NCBI GenBank assembly: GCA_031270605.1
Contig: JAISXG010000041.1
Coordinates: 1-57,057 of the forward strand
Direction: 5' to 3'
Source of the DNA: Oscillospiraceae bacterium
GTDB lineage: Bacteria; Bacillota; Clostridia; Oscillospirales; Acutalibacteraceae
Length of the DNA stretch: 57,057 nucleotides
The translations under genes and the position numbers were made by a program. This document shows, one piece after another, positions 1-9,317 of this stretch. The notes under the pieces were generated by a model. That model had not been told where the DNA came from and searched no databases. It saw nothing but the letters and a program-made list of their open reading frames with translations. Numbering within the stretch: the first letter of the stretch is position 1; each line of letters opens with the position of its first letter.

Positions 1-10
1 AGGTATCCAT
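1..10 (-). CDS. Start of an off-window gene (partial)
   Basis: On the minus strand an AAAGGA ribosome binding site (17-22) lies 6 nt before an ATG at 10-8, and a good promoter sits upstream at 42-70. Only the first three codons (Met-Asp-Thr) are inside the window. The product cannot be named. In many Firmicutes tilS lies in this neighbourhood downstream of spoIIE, but nothing in these ten bases tests that. Confidence 0.45.
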
Positions 11-41
11 ATTAATTCCTTTACAAGTTATCATTTTTACT

Positions 42-70
42 ATTATATCTGATAGGTGGGCATAGCGCAA
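42..70 (-). promoter_or_regulatory. Sigma-A-like promoter for the off-window gene
   Basis: On the minus strand TTGCGC (70-65), a 17-bp spacer and a perfect TATAAT (47-42). It sits just past the spoIIE terminator, so the next gene is probably transcribed separately from spoIIE. Confidence 0.5.
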
Positions 71-95
71 GGGCCGGAGTGTTTGTTTTTGAATA

Positions 96-140
96 AGAAA
101 AACCCTCCGCGCAGGCAAACGGCGGGCCTTGCGCGAAGGG
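96..140 (-). terminator. Rho-independent terminator of spoIIE
   Basis: Read on the minus strand, CCCTTCGCGCAAGG pairs with CCTGCGCGGAGGG, allowing one wobble and one bulge, and is followed by a T-run (102-98). It lies about 55 nt after the spoIIE stop codon. Confidence 0.75.
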
Positions 141-193
141 AAAAGAAAGGAGGTTCTTTCATCTTGAGGTGCCGTTGCGGTTTATCTCTGCGC

Positions 194-2530
194 TCATGCG
201 TCTTTTGCCGCGTTGAACACTGAAACAATCACGGTGATATCGTCCACCTTGCTGTTTTTACCGGCGTTTCTCGCTTGTCGCGCAAGCGCGCCCGCAAGCT
301 CGCCGGCGGAGCGGTCCTCACGCTCCTGCAGCTCTTGTGTGATTATTTCTTTGGAAAGCGGCGCCGCGCCGTCGGATGCGGTGATTACGATGTCACCGTC
401 CTGCAGTTTGCCGGAGACCCTTTGAAATTCGACATCTTTGAGAATGCCAAGGGGCAGGGACGCGCATTCTATCTTCATTGTTTTCCCGTCGCGGTAAATG
501 AATGACGCCGCGGCGCCGGCTTTCAAAAAGGACGCTTCACCGCTGTATAGGTTGACGGAAAGAACGTCGAGGGTGGAAAGACTCTCTTCTTTTGACTTGA
601 CCATCAGCGCCGAGTTGACGGTTTTGAGCACGCTGTCATAGTCAAACCCCGCCTTGACAAGCCGCGAAGAGAGGGATGAGGTCATCGAGCCGTCAACGGC
701 CGCTCGCGGGCCGGTTCCCATGCCGTCGCTGAGCAGGGTGATGTAGCTGCCGCGCCCGTCGAGGAAATAATCAAACGCGTCGCCGCAATGCCGCTGGCCC
801 TCGCCGATATACTGGCTGCTGCCGGTCGTGACCTGAAAACTTGTTTTTTCACAGAACAGGAGCATGGACTGCCCGCTGTCCGCCTCGATCACCACGGGCG
901 CGTCAAATTCGATGCCCGTCGCGTCATAGAGCGCGCTTGTGACGGCTTTGTTCGTCACGCGCCGCCTTCTCGGGCCGCACAGTGCCTGCACGAGCATGTG
1001 GCCGGTTTCGTCCACAAACGCGAACAGCTCGCCCACGTTCACGCCAACGCTTTCAAGGGCCACCTTTGCGCTGTCCGCGGCGTCGTGGTTGAAAATGAGG
1101 TCTTTTGTGAATTCCTGCGTGAGGTTTTCAAGCATGGAGGAAACGGCCTTGAATTGCTCGGACGCGACGCTTCGCAGCTCGCTCACCTTGCCCTCAAAGT
1201 TCGATTTTGCCGTGTGTTCCCTGAATTTTTCTTCAAAGTGCTCCAAAAGCTCGTCGATTTTTCTGCAGTTGCCCGCAAAATGGTTGGGGATGTTTTCTTT
1301 GCGCAATTTTTCGCCCGCGCTCAGCGTTGCCGCCATGGCGCCGAACGCTTCGGAGCTTTTTTCGTGATTATAGTCCCAGCAACTGGATTTTCGCACGCAG
1401 GAGGCGCAAACGTCATTCTGCACCGCCTCAAAAATGGCATTTTGATCGCTTGCGGCGAGTTTGTTGATGATTCTTGACGCTGCGTTGATTGAATTTGTAA
1501 TGTCTCCAATCGCCGTGGCCGCGGTGCTGAGCTTGAACCGGAGCATATTCTTATAGCCCTCTCCCCCGGGGGTGGCCATGGTGGGGCTGAAAAACTCCTC
1601 TGCCCTTTGCCGCAGTTTTGCGGGCATGAAAATCAAGATGACCGAGGCGATCGCTGTTTCAATGATCGACAGCGCGGCCATTTGCGTGTCCTGCGCGGTG
1701 AAGGCGCAGACGGCGTTTGCCGCCATAAAGCAGAGCGCGGCGGGAAAGCGGCCGTATTGCCCGAACAGCCCCGCCAGCAGGCCGCCCGCCGCATAGCCGC
1801 TGAGCAGGTGCCCCATGCCGCCTGTGAGCGAGAGCGAAATGCCCGAGGCAATGCCCGCGATCGCGCCGCCGAACTCTTTTGAGTAGCAGGCCGCGAGCAG
1901 CACCACAAAGCACGCGACCACACGCGCAACGGAAATGCCGCCGATTTGCAGCCATGAGAATGAGAGCAGCAGAAAGCCGAACGTCATCAAAACGCAGGTC
2001 AGCAGAGAGGGTTTGATATATTTTAAGCTTTTCTTGGCCTGAAGTGTTTCAAAGGTCTTCTTAAAAAAATAAGTCGCGCCGCCGGCAATGAGAGCCTCTG
2101 AGAGATACAGCGCGGTGTTCGGCACCGTCACGCTGCCCGTGAACAGGATCGCCATGCCCGTGGCCAGTGTTGCGCCGAGTGAAAGCAGGCCCGCCTGCAC
2201 CGCCGGCAGCGTGTAGCCGATCACCTTTTTGAGCGCAAACGAGGCGATGGCCGCAATGGCGACGGCGGCTATGTAGCGCAGCGCGCCGAGGGAGGTGTTG
2301 CCGATGAGGTAGCCCGCAATTGAGCCCAGAAGCGCGGCTGGGAGGTTCTGCGTCTCAACCGCGGCGACAAAGGCGATGCCCAGAGGCGAGAGCCCGCCGA
2401 AAATTTCGGTGTTTGACAGTGAGAGCGATGCAAGCACATACAGCGTCTGCACCGCGAAGGGCTTGACAACAGACAATGTTCTGTTGATCTGCGAATATTG
2501 TTTGATGTTTCTTGTTTCAATTCTGTTCAA
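194..2530 (-). CDS. spoIIE: Stage II sporulation protein E (SpoIIE), PP2C-type phosphatase
   Basis: Membrane-bound serine phosphatase that dephosphorylates the anti-anti-sigma factor SpoIIAA at the asymmetric septum and so activates sigma-F in the forespore. About 778 residues, close to the usual family length. The first ~315 residues are a run of hydrophobic segments, followed by a Cys-containing cytoplasmic linker (CASCVRKSSCWD) and a C-terminal PP2C domain with SDGMGTG near residue 601, ASDGA near 718 and a late VDDIT metal-binding motif near 763. I chose a TTG start at 2530 (product beginning MNRIETRN) because AGAAAGGAAGG lies about 7 nt upstream; an in-frame GTG at 2551 would place that site inside the gene. 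It is monocistronic with its own terminator. Its presence indicates an endospore former. Confidence 0.95.
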   Translation of the reverse strand: MNRIETRNIKQYSQINRTLSVVKPFAVQTLYVLASLSLSNTEIFGGLSPLGIAFVAAVETQNLPAALLGSIAGYLIGNTSLGALRYIAAVAIAAIASFALKKVIGYTLPAVQAGLLSLGATLATGMAILFTGSVTVPNTALYLSEALIAGGATYFFKKTFETLQAKKSLKYIKPSLLTCVLMTFGFLLLSFSWLQIGGISVARVVACFVVLLAACYSKEFGGAIAGIASGISLSLTGGMGHLLSGYAAGGLLAGLFGQYGRFPAALCFMAANAVCAFTAQDTQMAALSIIETAIASVILIFMPAKLRQRAEEFFSPTMATPGGEGYKNMLRFKLSTAATAIGDITNSINAASRIINKLAASDQNAIFEAVQNDVCASCVRKSSCWDYNHEKSSEAFGAMAATLSAGEKLRKENIPNHFAGNCRKIDELLEHFEEKFREHTAKSNFEGKVSELRSVASEQFKAVSSMLENLTQEFTKDLIFNHDAADSAKVALESVGVNVGELFAFVDETGHMLVQALCGPRRRRVTNKAVTSALYDATGIEFDAPVVIEADSGQSMLLFCEKTSFQVTTGSSQYIGEGQRHCGDAFDYFLDGRGSYITLLSDGMGTGPRAAVDGSMTSSLSSRLVKAGFDYDSVLKTVNSALMVKSKEESLSTLDVLSVNLYSGEASFLKAGAAASFIYRDGKTMKIECASLPLGILKDVEFQRVSGKLQDGDIVITASDGAAPLSKEIITQELQEREDRSAGELAGALARQARNAGKNSKVDDITVIVSVFNAAKDA

Positions 2531-2725
2531 ATTTTTTCCTTCCTTTCTCACTTGGGGCGGGCCTGTCGACTATATGCAAGCGTTACGTTTTTTAAGGTTG
2601 CGGGAGGGCCTGTCCAAAAACCGCCGAAAAAATTTTTGTGGTATTTTGCATGCATAATGACCAGTTTCTGAAACGTGCATAATCGAATTTTGTTCACTAA
2701 ATACGATTTTGGGGCTGTGACTAAA

Positions 2726-2760
2726 ATTATATCCTTTTCGGATGTGGAAGTTTGTCTAAA
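2726..2760 (-). promoter_or_regulatory. Candidate spoIIE promoter with Spo0A-box-like element
   Basis: On the minus strand a perfect -10 TATAAT (2731-2726) has no consensus -35. At the -35 position lies TTTGTCTAAA (plus-strand reading, 2751-2760), one mismatch from the 0A-box core TGTCRAA. In Bacillus, spoIIE is a Spo0A-activated sigma-A promoter with a poor -35. The assignment is by analogy. Confidence 0.35.
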
Positions 2761-2883
2761 CAAGAGCAATTTTTTTCAGTCAATATGCGGAAAAATTGAA
2801 AAAATTAGCGCAAAACAGGCGAAGGCTGTTTTTTTCTCTCGCTCTCTTGCTTTCTCGGGCGAGATGGTATAAAATGAATGCGG

Positions 2884-2932
2884 TAAAAAAACGCAAGAAG
2901 CTCCTGCGCAAAAGCAGGTTTTTTGCGGTTTT
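2884..2932 (+). other. Two-tier hairpin with T-run upstream of glpK
   Basis: CCTGC (2903-2907) and GCAGG (2914-2918) form an inner stem followed by six T residues, and flanking CGCAA/TTGCG can form an outer stem. It lies 180 nt before glpK, after a TATAAA at about 2868. It could be a leader attenuator or the end of a short transcript. I see no other gene in the ~570 bp between spoIIE and glpK. Confidence 0.35.
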
Positions 2933-3103
2933 GCCTTTTTATATCAGCGTTACAATGGTTTTTGACTGAATACAATGCGGCGGGCAGCGCTTGTCTTGCC
3001 CCGTCCGCAGAAGACCCTTGCAGGAGAGATGCCTATTATCGGGGTGCGGTTTTGTTGCTGCAAAACGTGCCTTTGGCGATATGAACTGAAAGGACGTTTT
3101 TCT

Positions 3104-4612
3104 ATGTCAAAGTACATTCTGGCACTTGATCAGGGAACCACCAGCTCCCGCGCCATCATTTTTAATAAAAAAGGCGAGATGGTTTCAAAGGCGCAATATG
3201 AATTCACGCAGATTTATCCTTTTGCCGGGTGGGTGGAGCACGACCCGGACGAAATTCTCAAAAGTCAGCTGCGCGCGCTGGTGGACGCTTTGATCGGCGG
3301 CAACATCAACGCCGGCGATATTGCGGCGGTCGGCGTGACAAACCAGCGTGAAACGACTGTTTTGTGGGATAAACGCACCGGAAAGAGCGTGTATAACGCC
3401 ATTGTCTGGCAATGCAGGCGCACGGCCGCTCTCTGCGAGCAGCTCAAGGCGGAGGGGCTGGCCGGTTACATAAAGGACCGTACCGGTCTTGTGATCGACG
3501 CTTATTTTTCGGGCACGAAAATCAAATGGATCCTTGACAATGTGCCGGGCGCGCGTGAGCTTGCCGAGGAGGGCAATCTGCTGTTCGGCACGGTTGAGAC
3601 GTGGCTTATCTGGAATTTGACCGGCGGCAAGGCGCATGTGACGGACTATTCCAACGCCTCCCGCACGATGCTGTTCGATGTCGACAAGCTTTGCTGGGAC
3701 GCGTTTTTGTGTGAAAAGCTCGGTATTCCCATGTCGGTTTTGCCGCGCGCTGTGCCCTCGAGCGAGGTTTACGGCGTTATCGCGCCGAAAATTCCGGGCA
3801 TTGAGGCCCTGGAGGGCACGCCGATCGCGGGCGCGGTGGGCGACCAGCCCGCGGCGCTGTTCGGGCAGGCCTGTTTTCAGCCCGGGCAGGCGAAAAACAC
3901 CTACGGCACAGGCTGCTTTTTGCTGATGAACACAGGAACAAAGCGCGTGCATTCCGAACACAATCTGCTCACGGGTGTTGCCTGGGGCCTTGACGGGCGC
4001 GTGGAATACGCCATTGAGGGCAGCGCGTTCAACGCCGGGTCTGTGATCCAATGGCTGCGCGACGAGTTAAAATTGATTTCTTCCGCTCCTGAGTGCGACG
4101 CGCTGGCGGGGAGCGTGCCCGACGCAAACGGCATTTATCTCGTACCCGCGTTCACGGGCCTCGGCGCGCCGTATTGGGACATGTATGCCCGCGGCTGCAT
4201 TGTCGGCCTGACGCGCGGCGTGAACCGCGCGCACATCGCCCGCGCGGTGCTTGAGGGAATCGCCTACCAAATGACCGATCTGCTGGAGGCTATGAAAGCG
4301 GATTCCGCGATCGACTTGCAAGAGCTGCGGGTGGACGGCGGCGCCTCTGTGAGCGATATTTTAATGCAGATGCAGTCCGACATGATCGGCGCCGAGGTCA
4401 ACCGCCCGCGCGTGGTGGAAACGACGGCTCTGGGCGCGGCGTATCTCGCGGGATTGGCCGTGGGCTTTTGGAAGGATATGCACGAAATTGAAAATTTGCG
4501 TGAAGTCAGTCAGGTGTTTGAGCCGCAAATCAGCCGCGAAGAGCGCGACAGGCGTTATGCGGGCTGGCTGAGAGCTGTTGAGCGGGCAAAGAGCTGGGAA
4601 ACCGCGGAATAA
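3104..4612 (+). CDS. glpK: Glycerol kinase
   Basis: Phosphorylates glycerol to sn-glycerol 3-phosphate with ATP in the cytoplasm. FGGY family, 502 residues, the usual length. Visible motifs are [10 protein letters not shown] at the N-terminal phosphate loop, [11 protein letters not shown], the second-domain [10 protein letters not shown] and, near the C-terminus, [14 protein letters not shown]. The ATG at 3104 follows AAAGGA; the frame stays open for another 43 codons upstream but without family-like sequence. The segment [14 protein letters not shown] resembles the enteric type and lacks the YHFFG block whose His is phosphorylated by HPr in many Firmicutes, so PTS activation looks unlikely. 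No glpF neighbour. A GlpA-like oxidoreductase operon lies 26 kb downstream. Confidence 0.95.
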   Translation: MSKYILALDQGTTSSRAIIFNKKGEMVSKAQYEFTQIYPFAGWVEHDPDEILKSQLRALVDALIGGNINAGDIAAVGVTNQRETTVLWDKRTGKSVYNAIVWQCRRTAALCEQLKAEGLAGYIKDRTGLVIDAYFSGTKIKWILDNVPGARELAEEGNLLFGTVETWLIWNLTGGKAHVTDYSNASRTMLFDVDKLCWDAFLCEKLGIPMSVLPRAVPSSEVYGVIAPKIPGIEALEGTPIAGAVGDQPAALFGQACFQPGQAKNTYGTGCFLLMNTGTKRVHSEHNLLTGVAWGLDGRVEYAIEGSAFNAGSVIQWLRDELKLISSAPECDALAGSVPDANGIYLVPAFTGLGAPYWDMYARGCIVGLTRGVNRAHIARAVLEGIAYQMTDLLEAMKADSAIDLQELRVDGGASVSDILMQMQSDMIGAEVNRPRVVETTALGAAYLAGLAVGFWKDMHEIENLREVSQVFEPQISREERDRRYAGWLRAVERAKSWETAE

Positions 4613-4636
4613 ATGCAAACTTCTTATGTTTTTATG

Positions 4637-4683
4637 GCAAACCGGGAGATTTCCCGCAGGGAGGCGCCGGTTTGCTTTTTTTA
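4637..4683 (+). terminator. Terminator of glpK
   Basis: GCAAACCGG (4637-4645) pairs with CCGGTTTGC (4667-4675), followed directly by a run of eight T. This separates glpK from the malic enzyme gene. Confidence 0.85.
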
Positions 4684-4724
4684 TTGCGGGGGGCCGCAAT
4701 GTCCCCGAAAGGACGGTCATCGAA

Positions 4725-5897
4725 ATGGATTATCAAAAGGAGTCCCTCAAAAAACACTACGAATGGAAGGGCAAGCTTGAGGTCACGCCGCGCGCGGGTG
4801 TGAGCACGCGCGAGGAGCTTTCGCTGGCATATACGCCCGGCGTCGCGGAGCCCTGCCTTGCAATTCAGAAGGATATCAATAAATCCTATGACCTGACCCG
4901 CCGCTGGAACACCGTCGCCGTTGTGACGGACGGCACGGCCGTGCTCGGGCTCGGCGACATCGGCCCCGAGGCGGGCATGCCGGTGATGGAGGGCAAGTGC
5001 GTTCTGTTCAAGGCCTTCGGCGGCGTGGACGCGATTCCTTTATGCGTGCGTTCAAAGGATGTGGACGACATCGTCAAAACCGTCGCGCTGCTAGCGGGCA
5101 GCTTCGGCGGCGTGAATCTTGAGGATATCTCCGCGCCCCGCTGCTTTGAGATTGAAGAAAAGCTCAAGGCCTGCACGGATATCCCGATTTTTCATGATGA
5201 CCAGCACGGCACAGCCGTCGTGAGCGTGGCCGCGTTGTTTAATGCGCTCAAGTTCGTCGGCAAGCGGTTTGAGGACTGCTCTGTGGTGTTCAGCGGCGCG
5301 GGCGCGGCGGGCACGGCGATTGCGAAGCTGCTCGCGCTTCTGGGCGTTTCTGAAATTGTCATGTGCAACAGCAAGGGAATCGTCTGCGAGGGCAACGAGG
5401 GCATGAACCCGGCTCTTGTTGAGCTTGCTTCGTGGACAAATCGTTCCCACAAGCGCGGCACGCTTGCCGACGCCATGCGCGGCGCCGACATTTTTATCGG
5501 TGTTTCCGCCCCGGGCATTGTGAGCGAAGAGATGGTGGCATCCATGGCGAAAGGCGCGATTGTGATGCCCATGGCAAACCCGATGCCTGAGATTATGCCC
5601 GACCTTGCAAAAAAAGCGGGCGCCGCCGTTGTGGGCACAGGGCGCAGCGATTTTCCGAATCAAATCAACAATGTTCTTGCCTTTCCCGGCATTTTCCGCG
5701 GCGCTCTTGACGTGCGCGCGAGCGATATCAACGACGCGATGAAACTGGCCGCGGCAAAGGCGATCGCCTCATTGATTGCAGACGACGAGCTTTCTGCCGA
5801 CTATATTATTCCGAAAGCTTTTGACGAACGCGTCGGTGTTGCTGTTGCGAATGCGGTCGCAGAAGCCGCGCGTGAGAGTGGCGTTGCAAGAATATAA
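4725..5897 (+). CDS. NAD(P)-dependent malic enzyme, short bacterial type
   Basis: Oxidative decarboxylation of malate to pyruvate and CO2 with reduction of NAD(P)+. 390 residues, matching the compact bacterial malic enzymes (YtsJ/MaeA-like) without the phosphotransacetylase tail. The N-terminal malic domain shows YTPGVAEPC and DGTAVLGLGDIGPEAG. The metal/substrate motif FHDDQHGTAVV follows, then a Rossmann fold with FSGAGAAGTAIAKLL. The ATG at 4725 has AAAGGA 11 nt upstream, and upstream in-frame sequence overlaps the glpK terminator. Cofactor preference cannot be read from sequence alone. The next gene starts only 37 nt after the stop. Confidence 0.93.
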   Translation: MDYQKESLKKHYEWKGKLEVTPRAGVSTREELSLAYTPGVAEPCLAIQKDINKSYDLTRRWNTVAVVTDGTAVLGLGDIGPEAGMPVMEGKCVLFKAFGGVDAIPLCVRSKDVDDIVKTVALLAGSFGGVNLEDISAPRCFEIEEKLKACTDIPIFHDDQHGTAVVSVAALFNALKFVGKRFEDCSVVFSGAGAAGTAIAKLLALLGVSEIVMCNSKGIVCEGNEGMNPALVELASWTNRSHKRGTLADAMRGADIFIGVSAPGIVSEEMVASMAKGAIVMPMANPMPEIMPDLAKKAGAAVVGTGRSDFPNQINNVLAFPGIFRGALDVRASDINDAMKLAAAKAIASLIADDELSADYIIPKAFDERVGVAVANAVAEAARESGVARI

Positions 5898-5934
5898 GCG
5901 CAAGAAACATAAAATGCCCCTGAAAGGATCCGCC

Positions 5935-6420
5935 ATGAGAAGAAAAGACCGTGAAATCACCCGGGTTGATGAGAAGCTTGAGATTATTGATAAATGCGAT
6001 GTGTGCAGGCTTGCTTTTGCAGACGAAACGGAGCCGTATATTGTGCCCTTGAACTTCGGATATGAATTTTCAGAGGGCAAACTGGTGCTGTATTTTCATT
6101 GTGCCAGTAAAGGCAGAAAGCTTGACATTATGAAAAAGCATCCGCGGGTGTGCTTTGAAATGGATTGCAGCCGCAAGCTGATGGGAAGCGGTGAAATCGC
6201 CTGCGAATATACAATGGCATATGAAAGTGTGATCGGCACGGGAACCTTGGAGCTGTGTGAAAGCACAGAAGAAAAGCTGAAGGGGCTGAGGTTGCTCATG
6301 CGCCAAATGGTAAAGTCTGACAACTTTACATTCCTTTCTGAGCAGATTGAACGAATCACGGTTCTGCGGCTTTTGGCTGATGATTTTTCGGCCAAAAAAA
6401 GCACGGGAATCCGGGTTTGA
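5935..6420 (+). CDS. PPOX-class flavin-binding protein (NimA-like)
   Basis: 161 residues of the pyridoxamine 5'-phosphate oxidase-like split-barrel family, which bind FMN or related flavins. The pattern CDVCRLAFADETEPYIVPLNFGY is typical of the clostridial proteins annotated as nitroimidazole-resistance (Nim) or general PPOX proteins, and HPRVCFEMD is also usual. The ATG at 5935 follows AAAGGA by 6 nt; an in-frame ATG at 5914 has no such site. The substrate is unknown, and a resistance role should not be assumed. It lies 37 nt after the malic enzyme gene and may be cotranscribed. Confidence 0.8.
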   Translation: MRRKDREITRVDEKLEIIDKCDVCRLAFADETEPYIVPLNFGYEFSEGKLVLYFHCASKGRKLDIMKKHPRVCFEMDCSRKLMGSGEIACEYTMAYESVIGTGTLELCESTEEKLKGLRLLMRQMVKSDNFTFLSEQIERITVLRLLADDFSAKKSTGIRV

Positions 6421-6447
6421 CCGGCGAAAAAATAAGACAATTTGCTC

Positions 6448-6476
6448 TTGCTATCTCGCAGAAAATGGTTTAATAT
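6448..6476 (+). promoter_or_regulatory. Promoter of purB
   Basis: TTGCTA, a 17-bp spacer and TAATAT, about 55 nt before the purB start. No purine riboswitch is visible in the short leader. Confidence 0.55.
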
Positions 6477-6531
6477 ATTGTTGTCGAGAGTATACAGCGG
6501 AGTATCGCAGAGAAAGAGGAAGGACGAGCCG

Positions 6532-7962
6532 GTGCAGGACAGATACATATCCCCCTTCTCATCACGTTACACAAGTGATGAAATGCAATATTTATTTTCA
6601 GAAAACAACAAATTCAGAACATGGCGCAAGCTGTGGATCGCCCTTGCGGAAGCCGAGCAGGAGCTTGGTTTGCCGATTTCGGACGAGCAGCTTGCCGAAT
6701 TACGCGCCCATGCGGACGACATCAACTATGACGTTGCCCGCGAGCGTGAAAAAGAAGTGCGGCACGATGTGATGGCGCATGTGTATGCCTATGGCGTGCA
6801 GTGCCCCAAGGCCGCCGGTATCATCCACTTGGGCGCGACGAGCTGCTATGTGGGCGACAACACCGATTTGATGATTCTTTATGACGCGCTCAGGCTGATT
6901 GAGAAGAAGCTTGTGAACGCGATTGAAAAGCTTGCGGCTTTTGCCAAAGAATATAAGGGCCTGCCAACGCTGGCCTTCACCCATTTTCAACCCGCCCAGC
7001 CCACGAGCGTGGGCAAGCGGGCCACGCTGTGGATTCAAGAATTTTTAATGGACCTTGAGGATGTGCGTTACCGCCTTTCGGGCGCAAAACTGCTGGGTTC
7101 AAAGGGCACGACGGGCACCCAGGCGAGCTTTCTCGAGCTGTTTGAGGGCGACCATGAAAAATGCCGCCGGATTGACGAAATTATTGCGCAAAAAATGGGC
7201 TATGCCGCGTGCTTTGCCGTTTCCGGGCAGACCTATCCGCGCAAGCTTGATTTTTCAATTCTTTCCGTGCTCGCGGGCATTGCCCAGAGCGCCACAAAAT
7301 TTTCGAACGACATCCGCCTGCTGCAGCACCTCAAAGAGATTGAAGAGCCGTTTGAGAAAAACCAAATCGGCTCCTCTGCCATGGCGTACAAGCGCAACCC
7401 CATGCGCAGCGAGCGCATCGCATCGCTTGCGAGATATATTATCTGCGACGTGCAAAACCCCGCCATCACCGCCGCCACCCAGTGGTTTGAGCGCACGCTT
7501 GACGACAGCGCCAACAAGCGCATCAGCGTTTCCGAGGGCTTTTTGGCCTGCGACGCGGTGCTTTCGCTTGTGATCAACGTGGCTGACGGACTTGTGGTGA
7601 ACGAAAAGGTAATTGAGCGCAATCTGTTTGCCGAGCTGCCGTTCATGGCGACTGAGAATATCATGATGGGCTGTGTTAAAAAGGGCGGCAACCGGCAGGA
7701 ACTGCACGAGCGCATCCGCGTGCATTCGATGGAGGCCGCAAAACGCGTCAAGCAGGGTGACGGGCAGAATGACCTACTCGAGCGTATTGCGGGCGACGAA
7801 GCTTTCGGCGTGACGCTTGAAGAACTGAATGCGATTTTGAACCCGCAGGATTATATCGGCCGCTCAAAAGAGCAAACCGAGGAGTTTTTGGCCCGTCAGG
7901 TGGAGCCTGTGCTGAAAGAATATGCGGACGTGCTCGGGTTCCAAAGCGAAATTTTTGTTTAA
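6532..7962 (+). CDS. purB: Adenylosuccinate lyase
   Basis: Splits SAICAR to AICAR and adenylosuccinate to AMP, releasing fumarate in each case, in purine synthesis. 476 residues, the longer form common in Clostridia. The fumarase/lyase signature GSSAMAYKRNP is present near the middle, and THFQPAQPTSVGKR and the early HLGATSCYVGDN block fit the family. I use the GTG at 6532 because GAGGAAGGA precedes it by 7 nt and homologous sequence begins with DRYISPF; the frame stays open 30 codons further upstream. The gene has its own promoter and lies apart from any other pur gene. Confidence 0.95.
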   Translation: MQDRYISPFSSRYTSDEMQYLFSENNKFRTWRKLWIALAEAEQELGLPISDEQLAELRAHADDINYDVAREREKEVRHDVMAHVYAYGVQCPKAAGIIHLGATSCYVGDNTDLMILYDALRLIEKKLVNAIEKLAAFAKEYKGLPTLAFTHFQPAQPTSVGKRATLWIQEFLMDLEDVRYRLSGAKLLGSKGTTGTQASFLELFEGDHEKCRRIDEIIAQKMGYAACFAVSGQTYPRKLDFSILSVLAGIAQSATKFSNDIRLLQHLKEIEEPFEKNQIGSSAMAYKRNPMRSERIASLARYIICDVQNPAITAATQWFERTLDDSANKRISVSEGFLACDAVLSLVINVADGLVVNEKVIERNLFAELPFMATENIMMGCVKKGGNRQELHERIRVHSMEAAKRVKQGDGQNDLLERIAGDEAFGVTLEELNAILNPQDYIGRSKEQTEEFLARQVEPVLKEYADVLGFQSEIFV

Positions 7963-8015
7963 TTGCAGAGGTTATCTGCTTTTATAGTTTGCTAATTGAC
8001 AAGGAGGCATCTTTT

Positions 8016-8891
8016 ATGTCCGGTTTTTTCAACAAAACTGTTGCGGATACGCTTGTGCGTGTCGCCGCCCTGTTCACCTCCGTTTTGCTTTCGCTCTCTC
8101 TCATGATGAACAAAGACCTGCAGAGCACGGATGAAGTGACCTATCTCGGCAGCAATGCCTATGCGGGTATCGACGCGCTCACCATGGGTCAGGGCATCAC
8201 TACAGACGGCGAATATTTCTATACCAGCGGCGCCGTAACCACCTTCCAGTGGGGCATTTTGGGCAAGGTCGACATAGCGACGGGCGAAATCGTCATGCGC
8301 AACACCTACGCCATCCCCGCGGAGCTGCGTGAAAAGGGCAGCGACCACATCGGCGGCATCAGCTATTATGAGGGCAAAATCTATGCGGCAATTGAAGGCG
8401 AACCCTATGAGCATAACTTTATTGCCATCTATGACGCCGAAACGCTTGAATACACGGGTGTGTATTATGAGCTTGAACAGGAGAATCATGTGGACGGCGT
8501 GCCGTGGGTGGCCGTTGACGCCGCGAACGGTTATTTTTATACCGGCGAGTGGAACCATGCCGTGCGGCTGAATGTTTATGACCTTGAAACGGGCGTCTTT
8601 TCGCATTATCTTGACCTTGTGGGCGGCGAGCTGGACAGGGTGCAGGGTTGCGAGGTGTTTGACGGCGTGCTTTTTGCCTCAAGTGACGACGGCGACGCGA
8701 CCTTGAATGTGTATGCGGTGAACCTTGCGACAGGTGAGGTTTCTGTCGCGTTCACACGTCAGGCCAGCAGAGCTGACATTGAGGCTGAGGATTTGACCAT
8801 CACGCAGCGCGAAGACGGCAAGCCGGTGTTTCATGTGTTGGACTTTGACAAGCGTGTTTGCGTATTTGTGCGCCATTTCGTGCTGCCATAA
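8016..8891 (+). CDS. Exported propeller-like protein of unknown function
   Basis: 291 residues. The N-terminus has a hydrophobic segment (about residues 10-30, rich in Leu, Val and Ser) that could be a signal anchor or uncleaved signal peptide. The remainder has repeated short beta-type stretches of the form G-K-V/I-D-x-A-T-G-E, Y-D-A-E-T-L-E-Y and Y-D-L-E-T-G-V, the spacing seen in beta-propeller blades. I recognise no catalytic motif and cannot name it. The start is the ATG preceded by AAGGAGG. Its terminator at 8918-8957 makes it a single-gene unit. Confidence 0.7.
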   Translation: MSGFFNKTVADTLVRVAALFTSVLLSLSLMMNKDLQSTDEVTYLGSNAYAGIDALTMGQGITTDGEYFYTSGAVTTFQWGILGKVDIATGEIVMRNTYAIPAELREKGSDHIGGISYYEGKIYAAIEGEPYEHNFIAIYDAETLEYTGVYYELEQENHVDGVPWVAVDAANGYFYTGEWNHAVRLNVYDLETGVFSHYLDLVGGELDRVQGCEVFDGVLFASSDDGDATLNVYAVNLATGEVSVAFTRQASRADIEAEDLTITQREDGKPVFHVLDFDKRVCVFVRHFVLP

Positions 8892-8917
8892 CCAACCGGC
8901 TTGAAAAAATTGCTGTG

Positions 8918-8957
8918 CAGGGAGATTGCGCCGGATAACGCAATTTCCCTGTTTTTC
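8918..8957 (+). terminator. Terminator after the propeller-like gene
   Basis: CAGGGAGATTGCG pairs with CGCAATTTCCCTG around a 7-nt loop, followed by TTTTTC. Confidence 0.88.
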
Positions 8958-8991
8958 TCTATATTAAGAATCTTTTTCCTTGGAGGTAACT

Positions 8992-9261
8992 ATGAAAGCA
9001 ATCGTAACCGTAATCGGCCTTGACAGAACGGGCATCATTGCCGAAATTTGCTCGCTGCTCGCCTCGCACGACATCAATATCCTTGACATCAGCCAAACCG
9101 TCATGAAAGAATTTTTCACGATGACCATGCTGGTGGATACGGCGCTCTCGCCCCTGCCCTTTGATGCGCTAAGCGCGGTTTTATCCAAAAAAGGCGAGGA
9201 GATGAAGCTGAATATCCGTATTCAGCGCGAGGATATCTTCCACGCTATGCATAAAATTTAA
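8992..9261 (+). CDS. ACT domain protein (UPF0237 family)
   Basis: 89 residues consisting of one ACT domain, a small ligand-binding fold usually sensing amino acids. The opening [19 protein letters not shown] and the segment [11 protein letters not shown] are characteristic. The ATG at 8992 follows a TTGGAGGT site. It is directly followed by the UPF0210 gene (56 nt gap); this pair is conserved side by side in many Firmicutes and archaea, which suggests a shared but unestablished function. Confidence 0.9.
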   Translation: MKAIVTVIGLDRTGIIAEICSLLASHDINILDISQTVMKEFFTMTMLVDTALSPLPFDALSAVLSKKGEEMKLNIRIQREDIFHAMHKI

Positions 9262-9317
9262 AAACCTCTCTTTATCGGTTTTTTTGCCGCGAAAAATCAA
9301 AGGATCGGAGTCTTTGT

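Noticed and set aside
788-1477. A 229-codon plus-strand open frame opposite spoIIE
   Set aside because: Antisense to a well-conserved gene, with no recognisable domain or ribosome binding site.
3185-4051. A 288-codon minus-strand open frame opposite glpK
   Set aside because: Lies wholly within glpK, composition typical of an antisense shadow, no start signals.
7965-7984. Possible terminator after purB (GCAGA/TCTGC then T-run)
   Set aside because: Only a 5-bp stem with an interrupted T-run; too weak to call.
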